A model generated the notes under the pieces. It saw only the letters and a program-made list of their open reading frames with translations. It searched no databases and had not been told where the DNA came from. Position numbers and translations under genes: made by a program. From positions 2,133,001 to 2,197,000 of the forward strand of contig NZ_AP025637.1 in NCBI RefSeq assembly GCF_022846615.1: a stretch of 64,000 bases of DNA, in the 5' to 3' direction. This DNA comes from Roseomonas fluvialis (GTDB taxonomy: Bacteria; Pseudomonadota; Alphaproteobacteria; Acetobacterales; Acetobacteraceae). Positions 7,389-16,371 of the stretch are shown piece by piece. Each line of letters starts with the position of its first letter. Position 1 is the first letter of the stretch.

Positions 7389-8756
7389 GTGATCCACGAC
7401 CTCGCCATCATCGGCGCCGGGCCGGCCGGCATGGCGGCGGCCGTGGAGGCGCGCGCCTGCGGCCTGTCCGTGGTCGTCGTCGATGAGGGCGCCAACCCCG
7501 GCGGCCAGGTGTTCCGTGCCGCCGAAGCCGCCGCCGCCGACCCCGCGGTCGGGCCCGAGATCGCCCCCGGCCTGCCCCTGATCGGTGCCTTCCGCGCCAG
7601 CGGCGCCGACCACCGCGCCGGCACCACGCTCTGGCACCTCGACCCCGACGAGGGCCTGCTCTCGCTGGCCGATGCGCAGTCCGTTTACGAGGCACAGGCC
7701 CGCCGCATCCTGCTCGCGACCGGCGCGCAGGAACGCCCGGTGCCGATCCCGGGCTGGACGCTGCCGGGCGTGATGACCGCCGGAGCTGCGCAGATCATGC
7801 TCAAGACGACTGGCGCCGTGCCCGCCGGCAGCGCGGTGCTGGCCGGGCAGGGGCCGCTGGTCTGGCTGCTGGCCGTGCAGCTCGCGCGTGCCGGCGCGCC
7901 GCCACTGGTGCTGGAAACCCGCACCACGCCGGTCGTGGCCGCGCTCGCGCAAGGCGGGCTCTGGGCCGGCCGCCGCGTGCTGCTGAAAGGCGCGCTGCTG
8001 GTGGCCGAGGCGCGCCGCCGCGGCGTGCGCGTGCTGCGCGGCGTGCGTGCCCTGCGCGCCGAGGGCACCGGCCGCGTCGAACGCATCGCCTGGGAGGGCG
8101 GCAGCGCGCCCTGCGACCTGCTCCTGCTGCATGAGGGCGTGATCCCGCAGACCCACGTCTCCCGCGCCATCGGCCTCGATCACGCATGGGATGCGGCGCA
8201 GCAGTGTTGGCGGCCGGTGGCGGATGGCTTCGGTGCTTCGTCGCATGGCCGCATCGCGGTGGCGGGCGACGGGGCCGGGATCGGCGGGTGGGAGGCGGCG
8301 GTGGCCGCTGGGCGGCTCGCCGCGCTCGATGCTGCGCGGCGGCTGGGCCGGCTCGACGACCACGGCTTCGACGCGCGCGTCGTGGCCCCGCTGGCCGCCC
8401 GCCGCGCCGCGCTGGCGCTGCGCCCGTTCCTCGATGCGCTTTACGCCCCGCCCGGCGCCGTGCTGGCGCCCGGCGACGCAACCATCGCCTGCCGCTGCGA
8501 GGAAGTGACCGCGGGCGCCATCCGCGCCGCCGCGCGCCTCGGGGCGACGGGACCGAACCAGCTCAAGGCCTATCTGCGCTGCGGCATGGGGCCGTGCCAG
8601 GGCCGGCTGTGCGCGCCGACCGTGGCGGCGCTGATTGCCGAGGCTCGCGGCATCCCGCCCCAGGCCGTCCCGCCCCTGCGCCCGCGCGCGCCCTACAAGC
8701 CGATCACGGTCGGCCAGATGGCAGGTGCGGAATCCGCGCAACACACCGCCCAATAA
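7389..8756 (+). CDS. FAD/NAD(P)-binding oxidoreductase, alpha subunit of opine/D-hydroxyproline-type dehydrogenase
   Basis: 455 residues starting at GTG. N-terminal FAD motif is IIGAGPAGMAAAVEA, then NPGGQVFR and the GAQERPVPIPGWTLPGV signature of HcnB/OoxA-type proteins. The C-terminal 100 residues hold a BFD-like [2Fe-2S] domain with CRCEEV and CGMGPCQGRLC cysteines. It is the larger flavoprotein partner of the DAO and 2Fe-2S subunits upstream. The inserted minus-strand gene separates it from them, so it may need its own transcript or read-through. Substrate of the complex (opine, hydroxyproline, glycine or related) is not determinable here. Confidence 0.85.
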   Translation: MIHDLAIIGAGPAGMAAAVEARACGLSVVVVDEGANPGGQVFRAAEAAAADPAVGPEIAPGLPLIGAFRASGADHRAGTTLWHLDPDEGLLSLADAQSVYEAQARRILLATGAQERPVPIPGWTLPGVMTAGAAQIMLKTTGAVPAGSAVLAGQGPLVWLLAVQLARAGAPPLVLETRTTPVVAALAQGGLWAGRRVLLKGALLVAEARRRGVRVLRGVRALRAEGTGRVERIAWEGGSAPCDLLLLHEGVIPQTHVSRAIGLDHAWDAAQQCWRPVADGFGASSHGRIAVAGDGAGIGGWEAAVAAGRLAALDAARRLGRLDDHGFDARVVAPLAARRAALALRPFLDALYAPPGAVLAPGDATIACRCEEVTAGAIRAAARLGATGPNQLKAYLRCGMGPCQGRLCAPTVAALIAEARGIPPQAVPPLRPRAPYKPITVGQMAGAESAQHTAQ

Positions 8757-8805
8757 CGCGACATCTGCGCAACAGATGATTGGCGATGCATCGTCGTTGC
8801 GTTAC

Positions 8806-10365
8806 ATGTACGGCATGCGCGCTGTTCTTGCCCTGCCTTTCCTGGCCTTCGCCACGCTTGCCCTGCCGGCTTCCGGTCTGGTCGGTCCCGCGCAGGCCCA
8901 GGCCGTTGCCGCCGCTGCCTCGGACGCCGCCGTTCATCGCCTGGCCGAACGGCTTTCGCGCCTGGCCGAGGATGGGCTCGATCCGCGCTGGTACGCGGTG
9001 CCCGCGGCCGACCTCGCCGCCGCCGACCCGGCCCGCTTCCGCGCCGAGACGCTGCGCGCCGCCCAGGCTGCGCTGACCGACCTGTTGCTGGGCCGCGCGG
9101 GGCCGATCCGCGGGCGTGTCGACCTGCGCCGCGACACCGCCGCGGTCCCGCTCGGTGCCTGGATGGCGGAACTCGCCTCGGCTTCCGACCCAGCGACCGT
9201 GATCGACCGCGCCGCGGACCTGCCGCCCGACGCCCGCGCACTGAAGGCGGAACTCGCACGGCTGCGCGCGCTGGCTGCTGCCGGCGGCTGGCCGCGCATC
9301 TCCGGGAATACCCGCGGCACGCTCGAACCCGGCACCATGGATGCCGCCCGCGTGCCGCAACTTCGCGCGCGCCTCGCGTCGATCGACCCCGGACTGGTGG
9401 AAGGTCCGGCCGCGAACAACCCGCTGTATGACGACCGGCTGCTGGCCGCGGTGCGGCTCTACCAGGCCGCTGAGGGGCTCGAGCCCGACGGCCGCGTCGG
9501 CCCGATCACCTGGGATGTGCTGAACACCCCGATCGAATCGCGCATCAACCAGCTGCGCGTCGCCCTCGACATGCGCCGCGCCCAGCCGGCGCAGCCGACC
9601 GAACGCCGGATCGAGGTCAACATCCCGCATTTCCGCCTGCACCTGCTCGAAGGGCAGCGGGTGGTGCAGGACATGGCCGTGATCGTCGGCCGGCGTGACC
9701 GCCAGACGCCGATGCTGAACGTCCGCCTGACCTCGGTCACCTTCAACCCGTCCTGGGGTGCGCCGGAGCGCAACGCCCGCGAGGACCTGCTGCCGCGCTT
9801 CCGGCGCGACCCGGCTGCCATGCAGGCCGCTGGCTACCGCCTGTTCCAGCGCATCGACGGCGAGGTGGTGCAGGTCGACGCCACCCAGGTCGATTTCAGC
9901 AATTACAACCGCAACCACTTCCCTTATTTCGTCCGGCAGGACGCGGGCGACCGCAATGCGCTGGGGCGCATGCGGTTCAACATGCCCAACAACGACGACA
10001 TCTTCATGCATGACACGCCCGACCGGCACCTGTTCAGCCGCGGGCAGCGGGCCTTCTCGTCGGGCTGCATTCGGCTCGAACGACCCATGGAGTTGCTTTC
10101 CGAGGCGCTCTCGGGCACAGCGGGCTGGGACAGGGCGCGGGCAGACCGCGTGCTGGCCGGCCGCGCCACCACGGGGGCGACGCTCGCGCGTTCCATCCCG
10201 GTGCGGCTGCACTACACGACAACCATCGTGGAAGGAGGCCGGGTCGTCATGCGCACGGATATCTACGGCCTCGATGCCGACTACGCCCGCGCCATGGAGC
10301 GCGGCACACCGCAACGGATTGCCTCCGCCGAAGGGGGCAACGCGCGCGGCGCCGCGGCACGCTGA
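8806..10365 (+). CDS. L,D-transpeptidase, YcbB/LdtD-like, with peptidoglycan-binding domain
   Basis: 519 residues from the ATG at 8806; a second in-frame ATG at 8815 is equally possible. A signal peptide is followed by a scaffold region, a peptidoglycan-binding domain (YDDRLLAAVRLYQ, DGRVGPITWDVLN) and the YkuD catalytic domain. The nucleophile is Cys421 in SSGCIRLERP, preceded by FMHDTP. It makes 3-3 meso-diaminopimelate cross-links in the periplasm. The gene runs straight into a DUF882 metallopeptidase-like gene three bases later, so the two form a cell-wall operon. Confidence 0.92.
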   Translation: MYGMRAVLALPFLAFATLALPASGLVGPAQAQAVAAAASDAAVHRLAERLSRLAEDGLDPRWYAVPAADLAAADPARFRAETLRAAQAALTDLLLGRAGPIRGRVDLRRDTAAVPLGAWMAELASASDPATVIDRAADLPPDARALKAELARLRALAAAGGWPRISGNTRGTLEPGTMDAARVPQLRARLASIDPGLVEGPAANNPLYDDRLLAAVRLYQAAEGLEPDGRVGPITWDVLNTPIESRINQLRVALDMRRAQPAQPTERRIEVNIPHFRLHLLEGQRVVQDMAVIVGRRDRQTPMLNVRLTSVTFNPSWGAPERNAREDLLPRFRRDPAAMQAAGYRLFQRIDGEVVQVDATQVDFSNYNRNHFPYFVRQDAGDRNALGRMRFNMPNNDDIFMHDTPDRHLFSRGQRAFSSGCIRLERPMELLSEALSGTAGWDRARADRVLAGRATTGATLARSIPVRLHYTTTIVEGGRVVMRTDIYGLDADYARAMERGTPQRIASAEGGNARGAAAR

Positions 10366-10368
10366 TCC

Positions 10369-10956
10369 ATGGCGCGCATGTTCCACGGGCTGCAATGCCC
10401 GTGCTGTGATCCCGTGGTCGCGAAGCGGCGGGAGGTGATCCGCGCCGGGCTTGGCGGCCTGGCCGCGCTGGCCGCGCTGCCGGCGGCTGCGCAGGCGCAG
10501 GCGGTGGCCTCCGGCGCACGCACCATCCGCATCCGCCGCGTGCAGACCGGCGAATCCTTCGAGGGCATCTATTGGCGCGACGGCCGCTACGACCGCGACG
10601 CGCTGCGCCGGCTGGACGTGCTGTTCCGCGACCCCTCCATGGACGAAACGACGCCCATGGACCCGCGCCTGTTCGACGTGCTGTTCACCATCGCCCGGCA
10701 CGTCCGCTCGGATGAGTTCTACGAGGTTATCAGCGGCTACCGCGCGCCCGAAACGAACGCCGCGCGCGCGCGCCAGTCACGCCGTGTCTCGCGCGTGTCG
10801 CTGCATATGTCCGGCATGGCGGCGGATGTGCGTCTGCCGGGCACGCAGTCGCTCGGCATCGCGCGGGCGGCGGCGGACCTGCAGATCGGCGGCGTCGGCC
10901 TGTATCGTCGCGACGGCTTCGTCCACCTGGATTGCGGGCCGGCCCGGCGCTGGTAG
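10369..10956 (+). CDS. DUF882 / M15-type zinc peptidase-like protein (YcbK family) with Tat leader
   Basis: 195 residues. The leader KRREVIRAGLGG is a twin-arginine export signal. The D-Ala-D-Ala carboxypeptidase-like fold shows zinc ligands in SLHMSGMAADV (His146, Asp153) and FVHLDCG (His186). Family members are periplasmic peptidoglycan hydrolase candidates. The position, three bases after an L,D-transpeptidase gene, supports joint action on the murein. Two cysteines near the N-terminus (CPCC) lie before the signal and are unlikely to be functional outside the cell. Confidence 0.88.
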   Translation: MARMFHGLQCPCCDPVVAKRREVIRAGLGGLAALAALPAAAQAQAVASGARTIRIRRVQTGESFEGIYWRDGRYDRDALRRLDVLFRDPSMDETTPMDPRLFDVLFTIARHVRSDEFYEVISGYRAPETNAARARQSRRVSRVSLHMSGMAADVRLPGTQSLGIARAAADLQIGGVGLYRRDGFVHLDCGPARRW

Positions 10957-11126
10957 CGGCTGTCGAGCGGCGGGTTCTTCGCCAAGGCACGACCGTCCTG
11001 GCGGACCAGGCGCAGCAGCACCATCCGGTCACGCGGAGTCGGTCTGAACGGCTGTGGTGCCGGAAAGCCAGTGGCATCTTGGGCCGGACATCCGACCAGG
11101 CCGGTTGCGGCTGGCCGGGCAGGGCT

Positions 11127-11969
11127 CTACCGCGCCGCCAGCACCCCCGCGCAGGCCTGCGGCATCCGTGGTGGCGGCCCCGGTGGGCGCGGTGCCGGCC
11201 GCCGCGCATCGGGCGTCAGCCACCAATCGAGGCTCGCATCGCAGCCATCGCCGGCCGGCGGCGGGCCGATGTCGCGGCATTCCGCCTGGCCGGCCGGGCA
11301 GGGCAGGCGGATGTGCATGTGCGAATCATGCCCCCGCCACGGCCGCACCCGGCGCAGCCACGCCTCGCCCCGATGCCGCCGGCACAATTCGCGCTTGATC
11401 GCGTGGTTCACCAGCAGCCGGTCCAGCCCCGGCCGTTCGGCGGCAAGGCGGATCAGCGCCACGTGCCGGTCGGTGAATACGCGGGTGTCGACGCCCGATT
11501 CGTCGGGCAGCACCAGGGAGGTGATGCGGATCTCCTCCCGCTGTGCCGGCGGCACGCGCGGCTTGGGGCCGAGATCGAGCCATACATCCACGTCGATGCC
11601 AGTCTGGTGGCTGGCATGGCCGAAGGTCATGGGCCCGCCGCGCGGCTGCGACAGGTCGCCGATCCACAGGTCGGGGAAGCCCTGCGCGCGGGCCGCCGCG
11701 GCGAAGCCCTGCACCCAGGCGATGGTCGCCGGATGCCCCCAGTGCCGGTTGCGGCCGACCCGTACCGCCTGCCAGCCAGGCCCGTCCGCCGGCAGTTGCA
11801 CCGCACCGGCGATGCAGCCGAGCGACGTCCCGCCGATCACGCGCGGCGGTCCCGGCGCCGGCATCAACACCGCGCCCCAGACCTCGGCACGCGAGATGTC
11901 CTGCGCAGGCGCCACACCCGGCAGCCCCAGCACCACGACCACGATCCAGCACAGCCATGCCTTGCCCAT
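11127..11969 (-). CDS. mepA: Penicillin-insensitive murein endopeptidase
   Basis: 280 residues with an N-terminal signal peptide (hydrophobic 6-22). MepA metal-site motifs are present: GHASHQTGIDVDVW and HDSHMHIRLPCP. The enzyme cleaves D-Ala-meso-DAP cross-links in periplasmic peptidoglycan. It is convergent to the L,D-transpeptidase/DUF882 pair, so three murein-remodelling genes sit within 3.2 kb. The Pro-rich C-terminal tail is family-variable. The start is supported by the signal peptide; 229 bp separates it from divergent galE. Confidence 0.92.
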   Translation of the reverse strand: MGKAWLCWIVVVVLGLPGVAPAQDISRAEVWGAVLMPAPGPPRVIGGTSLGCIAGAVQLPADGPGWQAVRVGRNRHWGHPATIAWVQGFAAAARAQGFPDLWIGDLSQPRGGPMTFGHASHQTGIDVDVWLDLGPKPRVPPAQREEIRITSLVLPDESGVDTRVFTDRHVALIRLAAERPGLDRLLVNHAIKRELCRRHRGEAWLRRVRPWRGHDSHMHIRLPCPAGQAECRDIGPPPAGDGCDASLDWWLTPDARRPAPRPPGPPPRMPQACAGVLAAR

Positions 11970-12198
11970 GCCGCATTGCTAGCGCGTTTTCCGATCGGAC
12001 GGCACGCCCGCTCCGCCGTTCGGCTTCCGGCGGCGGTGCCGGTGCGCCGGAGCCGATGCGGCGCGACGTGGCGCGCGGCAACGCCTCCGGCCACGTGCTT
12101 GCGGGCATCTTCGCCCGGTCAGATGATTCCCTCCGGTCGGGATCTGCTCTAGACCCGGCGCGGTACGTCGCCAGGACAGACTTCACGGAGTTCGCCGC

Positions 12199-13194
12199 GT
12201 GTCCCGTTACCTCGTCACCGGCGGTGCCGGCTTCGTCGGCAGCCATGCGGTGCTGGCCCTTCTCGACCGCGGGCACGAGGTCGTGGTGTTCGACAACCTC
12301 ACCCAGGGCCACCGCGCCGCGGTGCCCGCCGCCGCCACGCTGGTCGAGGCCGACCTCGCCGACGCCGCCCGCGTGGCCGAGGTCTTCGCCACCTGGCGCT
12401 TCGACGCCGTGCTGCACTTCGCGGCGCTGTCGATCGTCGGTGCGTCGATGCGCGACCCGCTGCACTACATCGCCGAGAATGTCGCGCATTCGCTGAACCT
12501 CGCGAACGCCGCGGTGCGCGCCGGCTGCCTGCGCTTCGTGCTGTCCTCCACCGCCGCGCTGTTCGGCGACCCGGACCGCGTGCCGATCGACGAGGCGTGC
12601 CGGATCGCCCCGTCCAACCCCTATGGCGACAGCAAGCGCATGGTCGAGGAGGGCCTGGAATGGGCCGCGCGCATCCATGGCCTGCGCTACGCCGCGCTGC
12701 GCTACTTCAACGCTGCCGGCTCCGACCCCCAGGGCCGTGCGGGCGAGGACCACGACCCCGAGACGCACCTGGTCCCGCTGGCGATCGACGCGGCCCTCGG
12801 CCGCCGCCCGGCGCTGACGGTGTTCGGGGAGGACTACGCCACGCCCGACGGCACCTGCCTCCGCGACTACGTGCACGTCACCGACCTGGCCGAGGCCCAT
12901 CTGGCCGCACTTGCGCGGCTCGAGACGCATGGGTCCTGCCGATACAACGTGGGCAGCGGTACGGGGGCCTCGGTGAAGGACGTGATCGCGGCGGTCGAGC
13001 GAGTCGGCGGCCGCCCCGTTCCGCATTCCATCGGCCCGCGTCGCGCTGGCGACCCGCCGGTGCTGGTCGCGGCCTCGGACCGGCTGCGCGCCGAGACCGG
13101 CTGGGCCCCGCGCTACGGCGCGCTGGACGATATCGTGCGCACCGCCTGGACCTGGCGCGAGGCGCACCCGAAGGGCTACGCCGACCGGGGCTGA
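12199..13194 (+). CDS. galE: UDP-glucose 4-epimerase
   Basis: 331 residues, extended short-chain dehydrogenase. NAD-binding motif GGAGFVGSH at the N-terminus, catalytic Tyr142 and Lys146 in NPYGDSK, and the GalE-type ALRYFNAAG and DGTCLRDYVHVTDLA segments. It interconverts UDP-glucose and UDP-galactose for envelope polysaccharide or galactose use. GTG start with CACGGAG nine bases upstream. No other Leloir genes are nearby; glycosyltransferase and GtrA genes lie 8 kb away. Confidence 0.93.
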   Translation: MSRYLVTGGAGFVGSHAVLALLDRGHEVVVFDNLTQGHRAAVPAAATLVEADLADAARVAEVFATWRFDAVLHFAALSIVGASMRDPLHYIAENVAHSLNLANAAVRAGCLRFVLSSTAALFGDPDRVPIDEACRIAPSNPYGDSKRMVEEGLEWAARIHGLRYAALRYFNAAGSDPQGRAGEDHDPETHLVPLAIDAALGRRPALTVFGEDYATPDGTCLRDYVHVTDLAEAHLAALARLETHGSCRYNVGSGTGASVKDVIAAVERVGGRPVPHSIGPRRAGDPPVLVAASDRLRAETGWAPRYGALDDIVRTAWTWREAHPKGYADRG

Positions 13195-13265
13195 ACAGAG
13201 CCCCCTCGCGCCCGCCGTGGCGCGCGTGTAGAGCGACCCGGCGCATCTGCACGAAAGGGTGAGCG

Positions 13266-13934
13266 ATGGCGGGCCGGCGGATCCTGGCGGTGATCGGGCA
13301 CGAGATGCGGGAGATGCTCCCGCCCACCCTTTTCTTCGCGCTCGGCTTCAACCTGATCGTGCTGACCAGCCACCTGATGACCGGCAGCTACGGGCGGCAG
13401 TTGTTCACCTTCACCCTCGCCACCACCGGCGCGCTGCTGGTCGGCAAGGGCGTGCTGCTGGCCAATGCCATGCCGCTGCTGCGCCGCTTCGACAATGCGC
13501 CGCTGCTCTACCCGATCCTGTTCAAGACCTTCGTCTACTGGCTGGTGGTGCTGGCGCTGCGCCTGGTCGAGGCGCTGGTCGAAGGGCTGATCGCCGATGG
13601 CAGCGTGGTCGCCGCCTTCGACGCGGCCCATGCGCGCTTCTCCTGGGACCGCTTCGCGGCGGTGCAGATCTGGGTGCTGGTGCTGTTCCTGGTCTATGTC
13701 ACGGCCGACGAACTGAACGCGCTGTTCGGCGAAGGCGAGTTGCGGCGCGTCTTCCTCACCTGGGCGCCAACGACCTTCAAGCGCAGCCGCCAGCAGCGCA
13801 TGCGTGCCCTGGCGCGGATCGCACGCCTGGCGCGCGAGGAGGAGCCGGACACGCTGATCGACCGGCCCGGGCCGCCGCGCGACGAACTGCGCCGCCTGCT
13901 GGATTCGCTCGGCGAACGCCGCCCGACGCGCTGA
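13266..13934 (+). CDS. Membrane protein of unknown function
   Basis: 222 residues with about four hydrophobic segments (near 20-38, 52-68, 83-105 and 135-153) and a long charged C-terminal cytoplasmic tail rich in Arg and Glu. No known motif recognised. AAAGGGTGAGCG precedes the ATG. It lies 71 bp after galE on the same strand and may share its transcript. Confidence 0.7.
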   Translation: MAGRRILAVIGHEMREMLPPTLFFALGFNLIVLTSHLMTGSYGRQLFTFTLATTGALLVGKGVLLANAMPLLRRFDNAPLLYPILFKTFVYWLVVLALRLVEALVEGLIADGSVVAAFDAAHARFSWDRFAAVQIWVLVLFLVYVTADELNALFGEGELRRVFLTWAPTTFKRSRQQRMRALARIARLAREEEPDTLIDRPGPPRDELRRLLDSLGERRPTR

Positions 13935-14001
13935 CAGGGCGCGCCGCGGCGGCCATACTGCGGCCAACCCCGCCCGCGCGCGGGGGCAGGGAGGTTCCGC
14001 C

Positions 14002-14967
14002 ATGACCATCGCCGCCGGCCGCCGCGCCGTGATTGCCGCCGCGATCGCCACGCCGATGGCCCCGCGCATCGCCCGTGCAGCTTGGCCCGAACGCGCGGTG
14101 CGCATCGTCGTCGCCTTCCCGCCCGGGAGTTCGACCGACGTGGTGGCGCGCGCGCTGGCGCAGAAGCTGGCCGAGGGCATCGGCCAGGCAGTGGTGGTCG
14201 AGAATCGCGGCGGCGCGGGCGGCAACCTCGGTGCCCAGGCGGTGAAGGCGGCGACCGATGGCCACACGCTGCTGATGCATTCCACCGCCATCAGCGTGAA
14301 CCCGACGCTGTACCGCAACGCCGGCTACACGCTGGACGATTTTTCCGCGGTTGCGGTGGTGGCGACGGCGCCCAATGCGTTCTTCGTCCATCCGTCGGTG
14401 CCAGCGACGACCCTGGCCGAATTGCTGACGTGGATGCGCGCCAACCCGGGCGCGGCGTACGCCCATTCGGGCACCGGCACCACGCCGCACCTGGGCGCCG
14501 AACTGCTGTTCCGCACGCTGGCCGGCGTGCAGGCCACGCCGGTCGCCTTCGGTCCGGCGCAGGCAGCGACCGCGGTGGTCGGCAACCAGGCGCCGATCGG
14601 CAGCACCTCCCTGCCGCCGGCGCTGCCGTTGATCCGCGAGGGGCGTGTGCGCGGTATCGCGGTGGCCGGCGCGCGGCGGGACCCGACGCTGCCGGATGTG
14701 CCGACGGTTGCCGAACAGGGCTTCCCGGGCTTCGAGGCCAGCACCTGGTTCGGGCTTTTCGCGCCCGCGCGCACGCCGACCGAGGGCGTGCAGCGCCTGC
14801 TGGCCGAGGTACCCCGCGCGATGGCCGCGCCCGACCTGGTGGCGCGGCTCGCGGCCCTGTCACTGACCGATCCCGGCCTGCATGGCGATGCCGCCGCTGC
14901 CTATGCGCGCGCCGAGGCGGCGCGCTGGGCGGAGGTGGTGCGCAGTTCCGGCGCGACGGCGGAGTAG
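14002..14967 (+). CDS. Tripartite tricarboxylate transporter receptor (Bug/TctC family)
   Basis: 321 residues. Signal-like N-terminus RRAVIAAAIATPMAPRIARA, then the family signatures RIVVAFPPGSSTDVVAR, VENRGGAGGNLG and GFEASTWFGLFAPA. Periplasmic high-affinity binding protein for carboxylates or related acids. No TctA/TctB membrane genes are present here, as usual for orphan Bug receptors. GGGAGG precedes the start codon. It converges on a LysR regulator gene that may control it. Ligand unknown. Confidence 0.92.
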   Translation: MTIAAGRRAVIAAAIATPMAPRIARAAWPERAVRIVVAFPPGSSTDVVARALAQKLAEGIGQAVVVENRGGAGGNLGAQAVKAATDGHTLLMHSTAISVNPTLYRNAGYTLDDFSAVAVVATAPNAFFVHPSVPATTLAELLTWMRANPGAAYAHSGTGTTPHLGAELLFRTLAGVQATPVAFGPAQAATAVVGNQAPIGSTSLPPALPLIREGRVRGIAVAGARRDPTLPDVPTVAEQGFPGFEASTWFGLFAPARTPTEGVQRLLAEVPRAMAAPDLVARLAALSLTDPGLHGDAAAAYARAEAARWAEVVRSSGATAE

Positions 14968-14987
14968 CACCGCCACCCGCAGCGACC

Positions 14988-15032
14988 GACCGGGCGGGCC
15001 TGCCGTCGGCGCCAGGCCTCGCCCGCCCGGTC
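14988..15032. terminator. Inverted repeat between convergent genes, likely bidirectional terminator
   Basis: A perfect 12-bp stem, GACCGGGCGGGC (14988-14999) with GCCCGCCCGGTC (15021-15032), encloses a 21-base loop. It lies between the Bug receptor and LysR genes and overlaps the LysR stop codon. There is no T-run, so termination strength is uncertain. Confidence 0.5.
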
Positions 15033-15909
15033 AGGCCAGCCAGCGATGCGCCCGCGCAGCCCGCACGAAGGCCGCAACCGCCGGCGGCTGTGGGCGCCCG
15101 CGCATGGTCGCGAGCGCAACGGTGCGTTCGACATGCGGGTCCGACAGCGCGCGCTGAATGGTTCCGGGGTGGGTGATCGAATGCTCCGGCATGAAGGCAA
15201 AGCCGAGATTGGCCGCGACCATCGCCTGAACCCAGTCCTCGCGCTCCGAACGGTAGCGCGCGTAGAGCTCCACCCCCTTCGCCCCGCATGTCGCCACCAC
15301 CCGTTCGCGCATCTCGCAGGCCAGCCGGTCCACATAGGGTTGCCGCGTCAGATCCGTCAGCGCCAGCGCGTCGCGGTCGCGCAACGGGTGCTCGGGCGGC
15401 AGCAGCACGACGTAGCGTTCCGTGTAGAGCGGCTCGATCCGGCAGGTCTCCGCGGGAAGATCGAGAGGGTTGAGGATGGCGGCGTCGAGCATGTCGGCGT
15501 CGAGCCAGGCGCCGAGGTCGGCCGGGCGCCCTTCGCGGATCGCCACCTCGATCCCCGGATGCGCCTGTTCGAAGCCCGACAGGAAGCGCGCGAGGCGCAC
15601 CGGCCCGAGGGTCGGCATGACTCCGACGCGCACAGGCGCCTGCTTGAGCAGCCTGAGGCTTTCCGCTGCGCTGCGCGCCGCATCGGCGCGATCGAGCACC
15701 TCGGCGAGCAGCGGTTCCATGCGCCGGCCGAGCTCCGTCAGGGTCAGGCGGTTATGCTCTCGGTGGAACAGCGGCCCGCCGAGTTCCGCCTCCAGCTTCT
15801 TCAGCGCGGCGGTCAGGGCCGGCTGGGAGACGTGGGATTGCTCGGCTGCGCGCGTGAAGGACAGCGTGCGCGCCGCGGCGATGAAGTAGCGGACCTGGTG
15901 CATCTCCAT
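15031..15909 (-). CDS. LysR family transcriptional regulator
   Basis: 292 residues. N-terminal winged helix-turn-helix with SFTRAAEQSHVSQPALTAALKKLE, here given in part as FTRAAEQSHVSQPALT, then a periplasmic-binding-protein-like effector domain beginning at VRVGVMPTLGP. The start MEMHQVRYF is the typical LysR N-terminus. It is divergent from the DUF4242 gene, with 153 bp between starts, and convergent with the Bug receptor gene. Either may be its target. Effector unknown. Confidence 0.93.
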   Translation of the reverse strand: MEMHQVRYFIAAARTLSFTRAAEQSHVSQPALTAALKKLEAELGGPLFHREHNRLTLTELGRRMEPLLAEVLDRADAARSAAESLRLLKQAPVRVGVMPTLGPVRLARFLSGFEQAHPGIEVAIREGRPADLGAWLDADMLDAAILNPLDLPAETCRIEPLYTERYVVLLPPEHPLRDRDALALTDLTRQPYVDRLACEMRERVVATCGAKGVELYARYRSEREDWVQAMVAANLGFAFMPEHSITHPGTIQRALSDPHVERTVALATMRGRPQPPAVAAFVRAARAHRWLA

Positions 15910-16062
15910 CGCGGCAGCCTGCGGAGCGCGCCGGCCCCGCGTCAACGAATCAACACGGGCCGGCGTGAAGGCGCCGCCTATGGGCGCATAGACGAAACCT
16001 GCTGTCGCCTCGTCCCCGCCACCGGCGAAGCTTGGGTCGATAGCGTCGAAGGAGATCGTCCC

Positions 16063-16335
16063 ATGACAGTCTATGCAGTCGAGAGGTCGTTGCCCGGCGT
16101 AACGATGGAGGCGCTGTCTGGCGCTCAGGCGGCAGCGATCGTCGCCGCGGGGGAATCCACCGCGTGCGGCGAGCCGGTGCGCTACGTGCGTTCCGTCTTC
16201 CTGCCCGCCGACGCGCGCTGCGTCTGCCTGTTCGAGGCTGACAGCGCGGAGGCCGTGCGCCGTGTCAACGACGCCGCCGGCATTCCCTATTCGGCGGTGT
16301 CCGAGGCAATGGACCTGCCGGCCCCGCCCGGCTGA
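16063..16335 (+). CDS. DUF4242 family small protein
   Basis: 90 residues, a ferredoxin-like fold family related to the nickel-responsive SCO4226 protein. The pattern MTVYAVERSLPG at the N-terminus and SVFLPADARCVCLFEADS with the C-terminal ATPYSAV-like strand (here IPYSAV) fits. AAGGAG lies eight bases before the ATG, which fixes this start over an upstream open frame. Divergent from the LysR gene. Function in the family is unclear; metal or small-molecule binding has been proposed. Confidence 0.78.
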   Translation: MTVYAVERSLPGVTMEALSGAQAAAIVAAGESTACGEPVRYVRSVFLPADARCVCLFEADSAEAVRRVNDAAGIPYSAVSEAMDLPAPPG

Positions 16336-16371
16336 CGCCGTTTCCCGAGACGATCGCGACGGAGGACGCCC

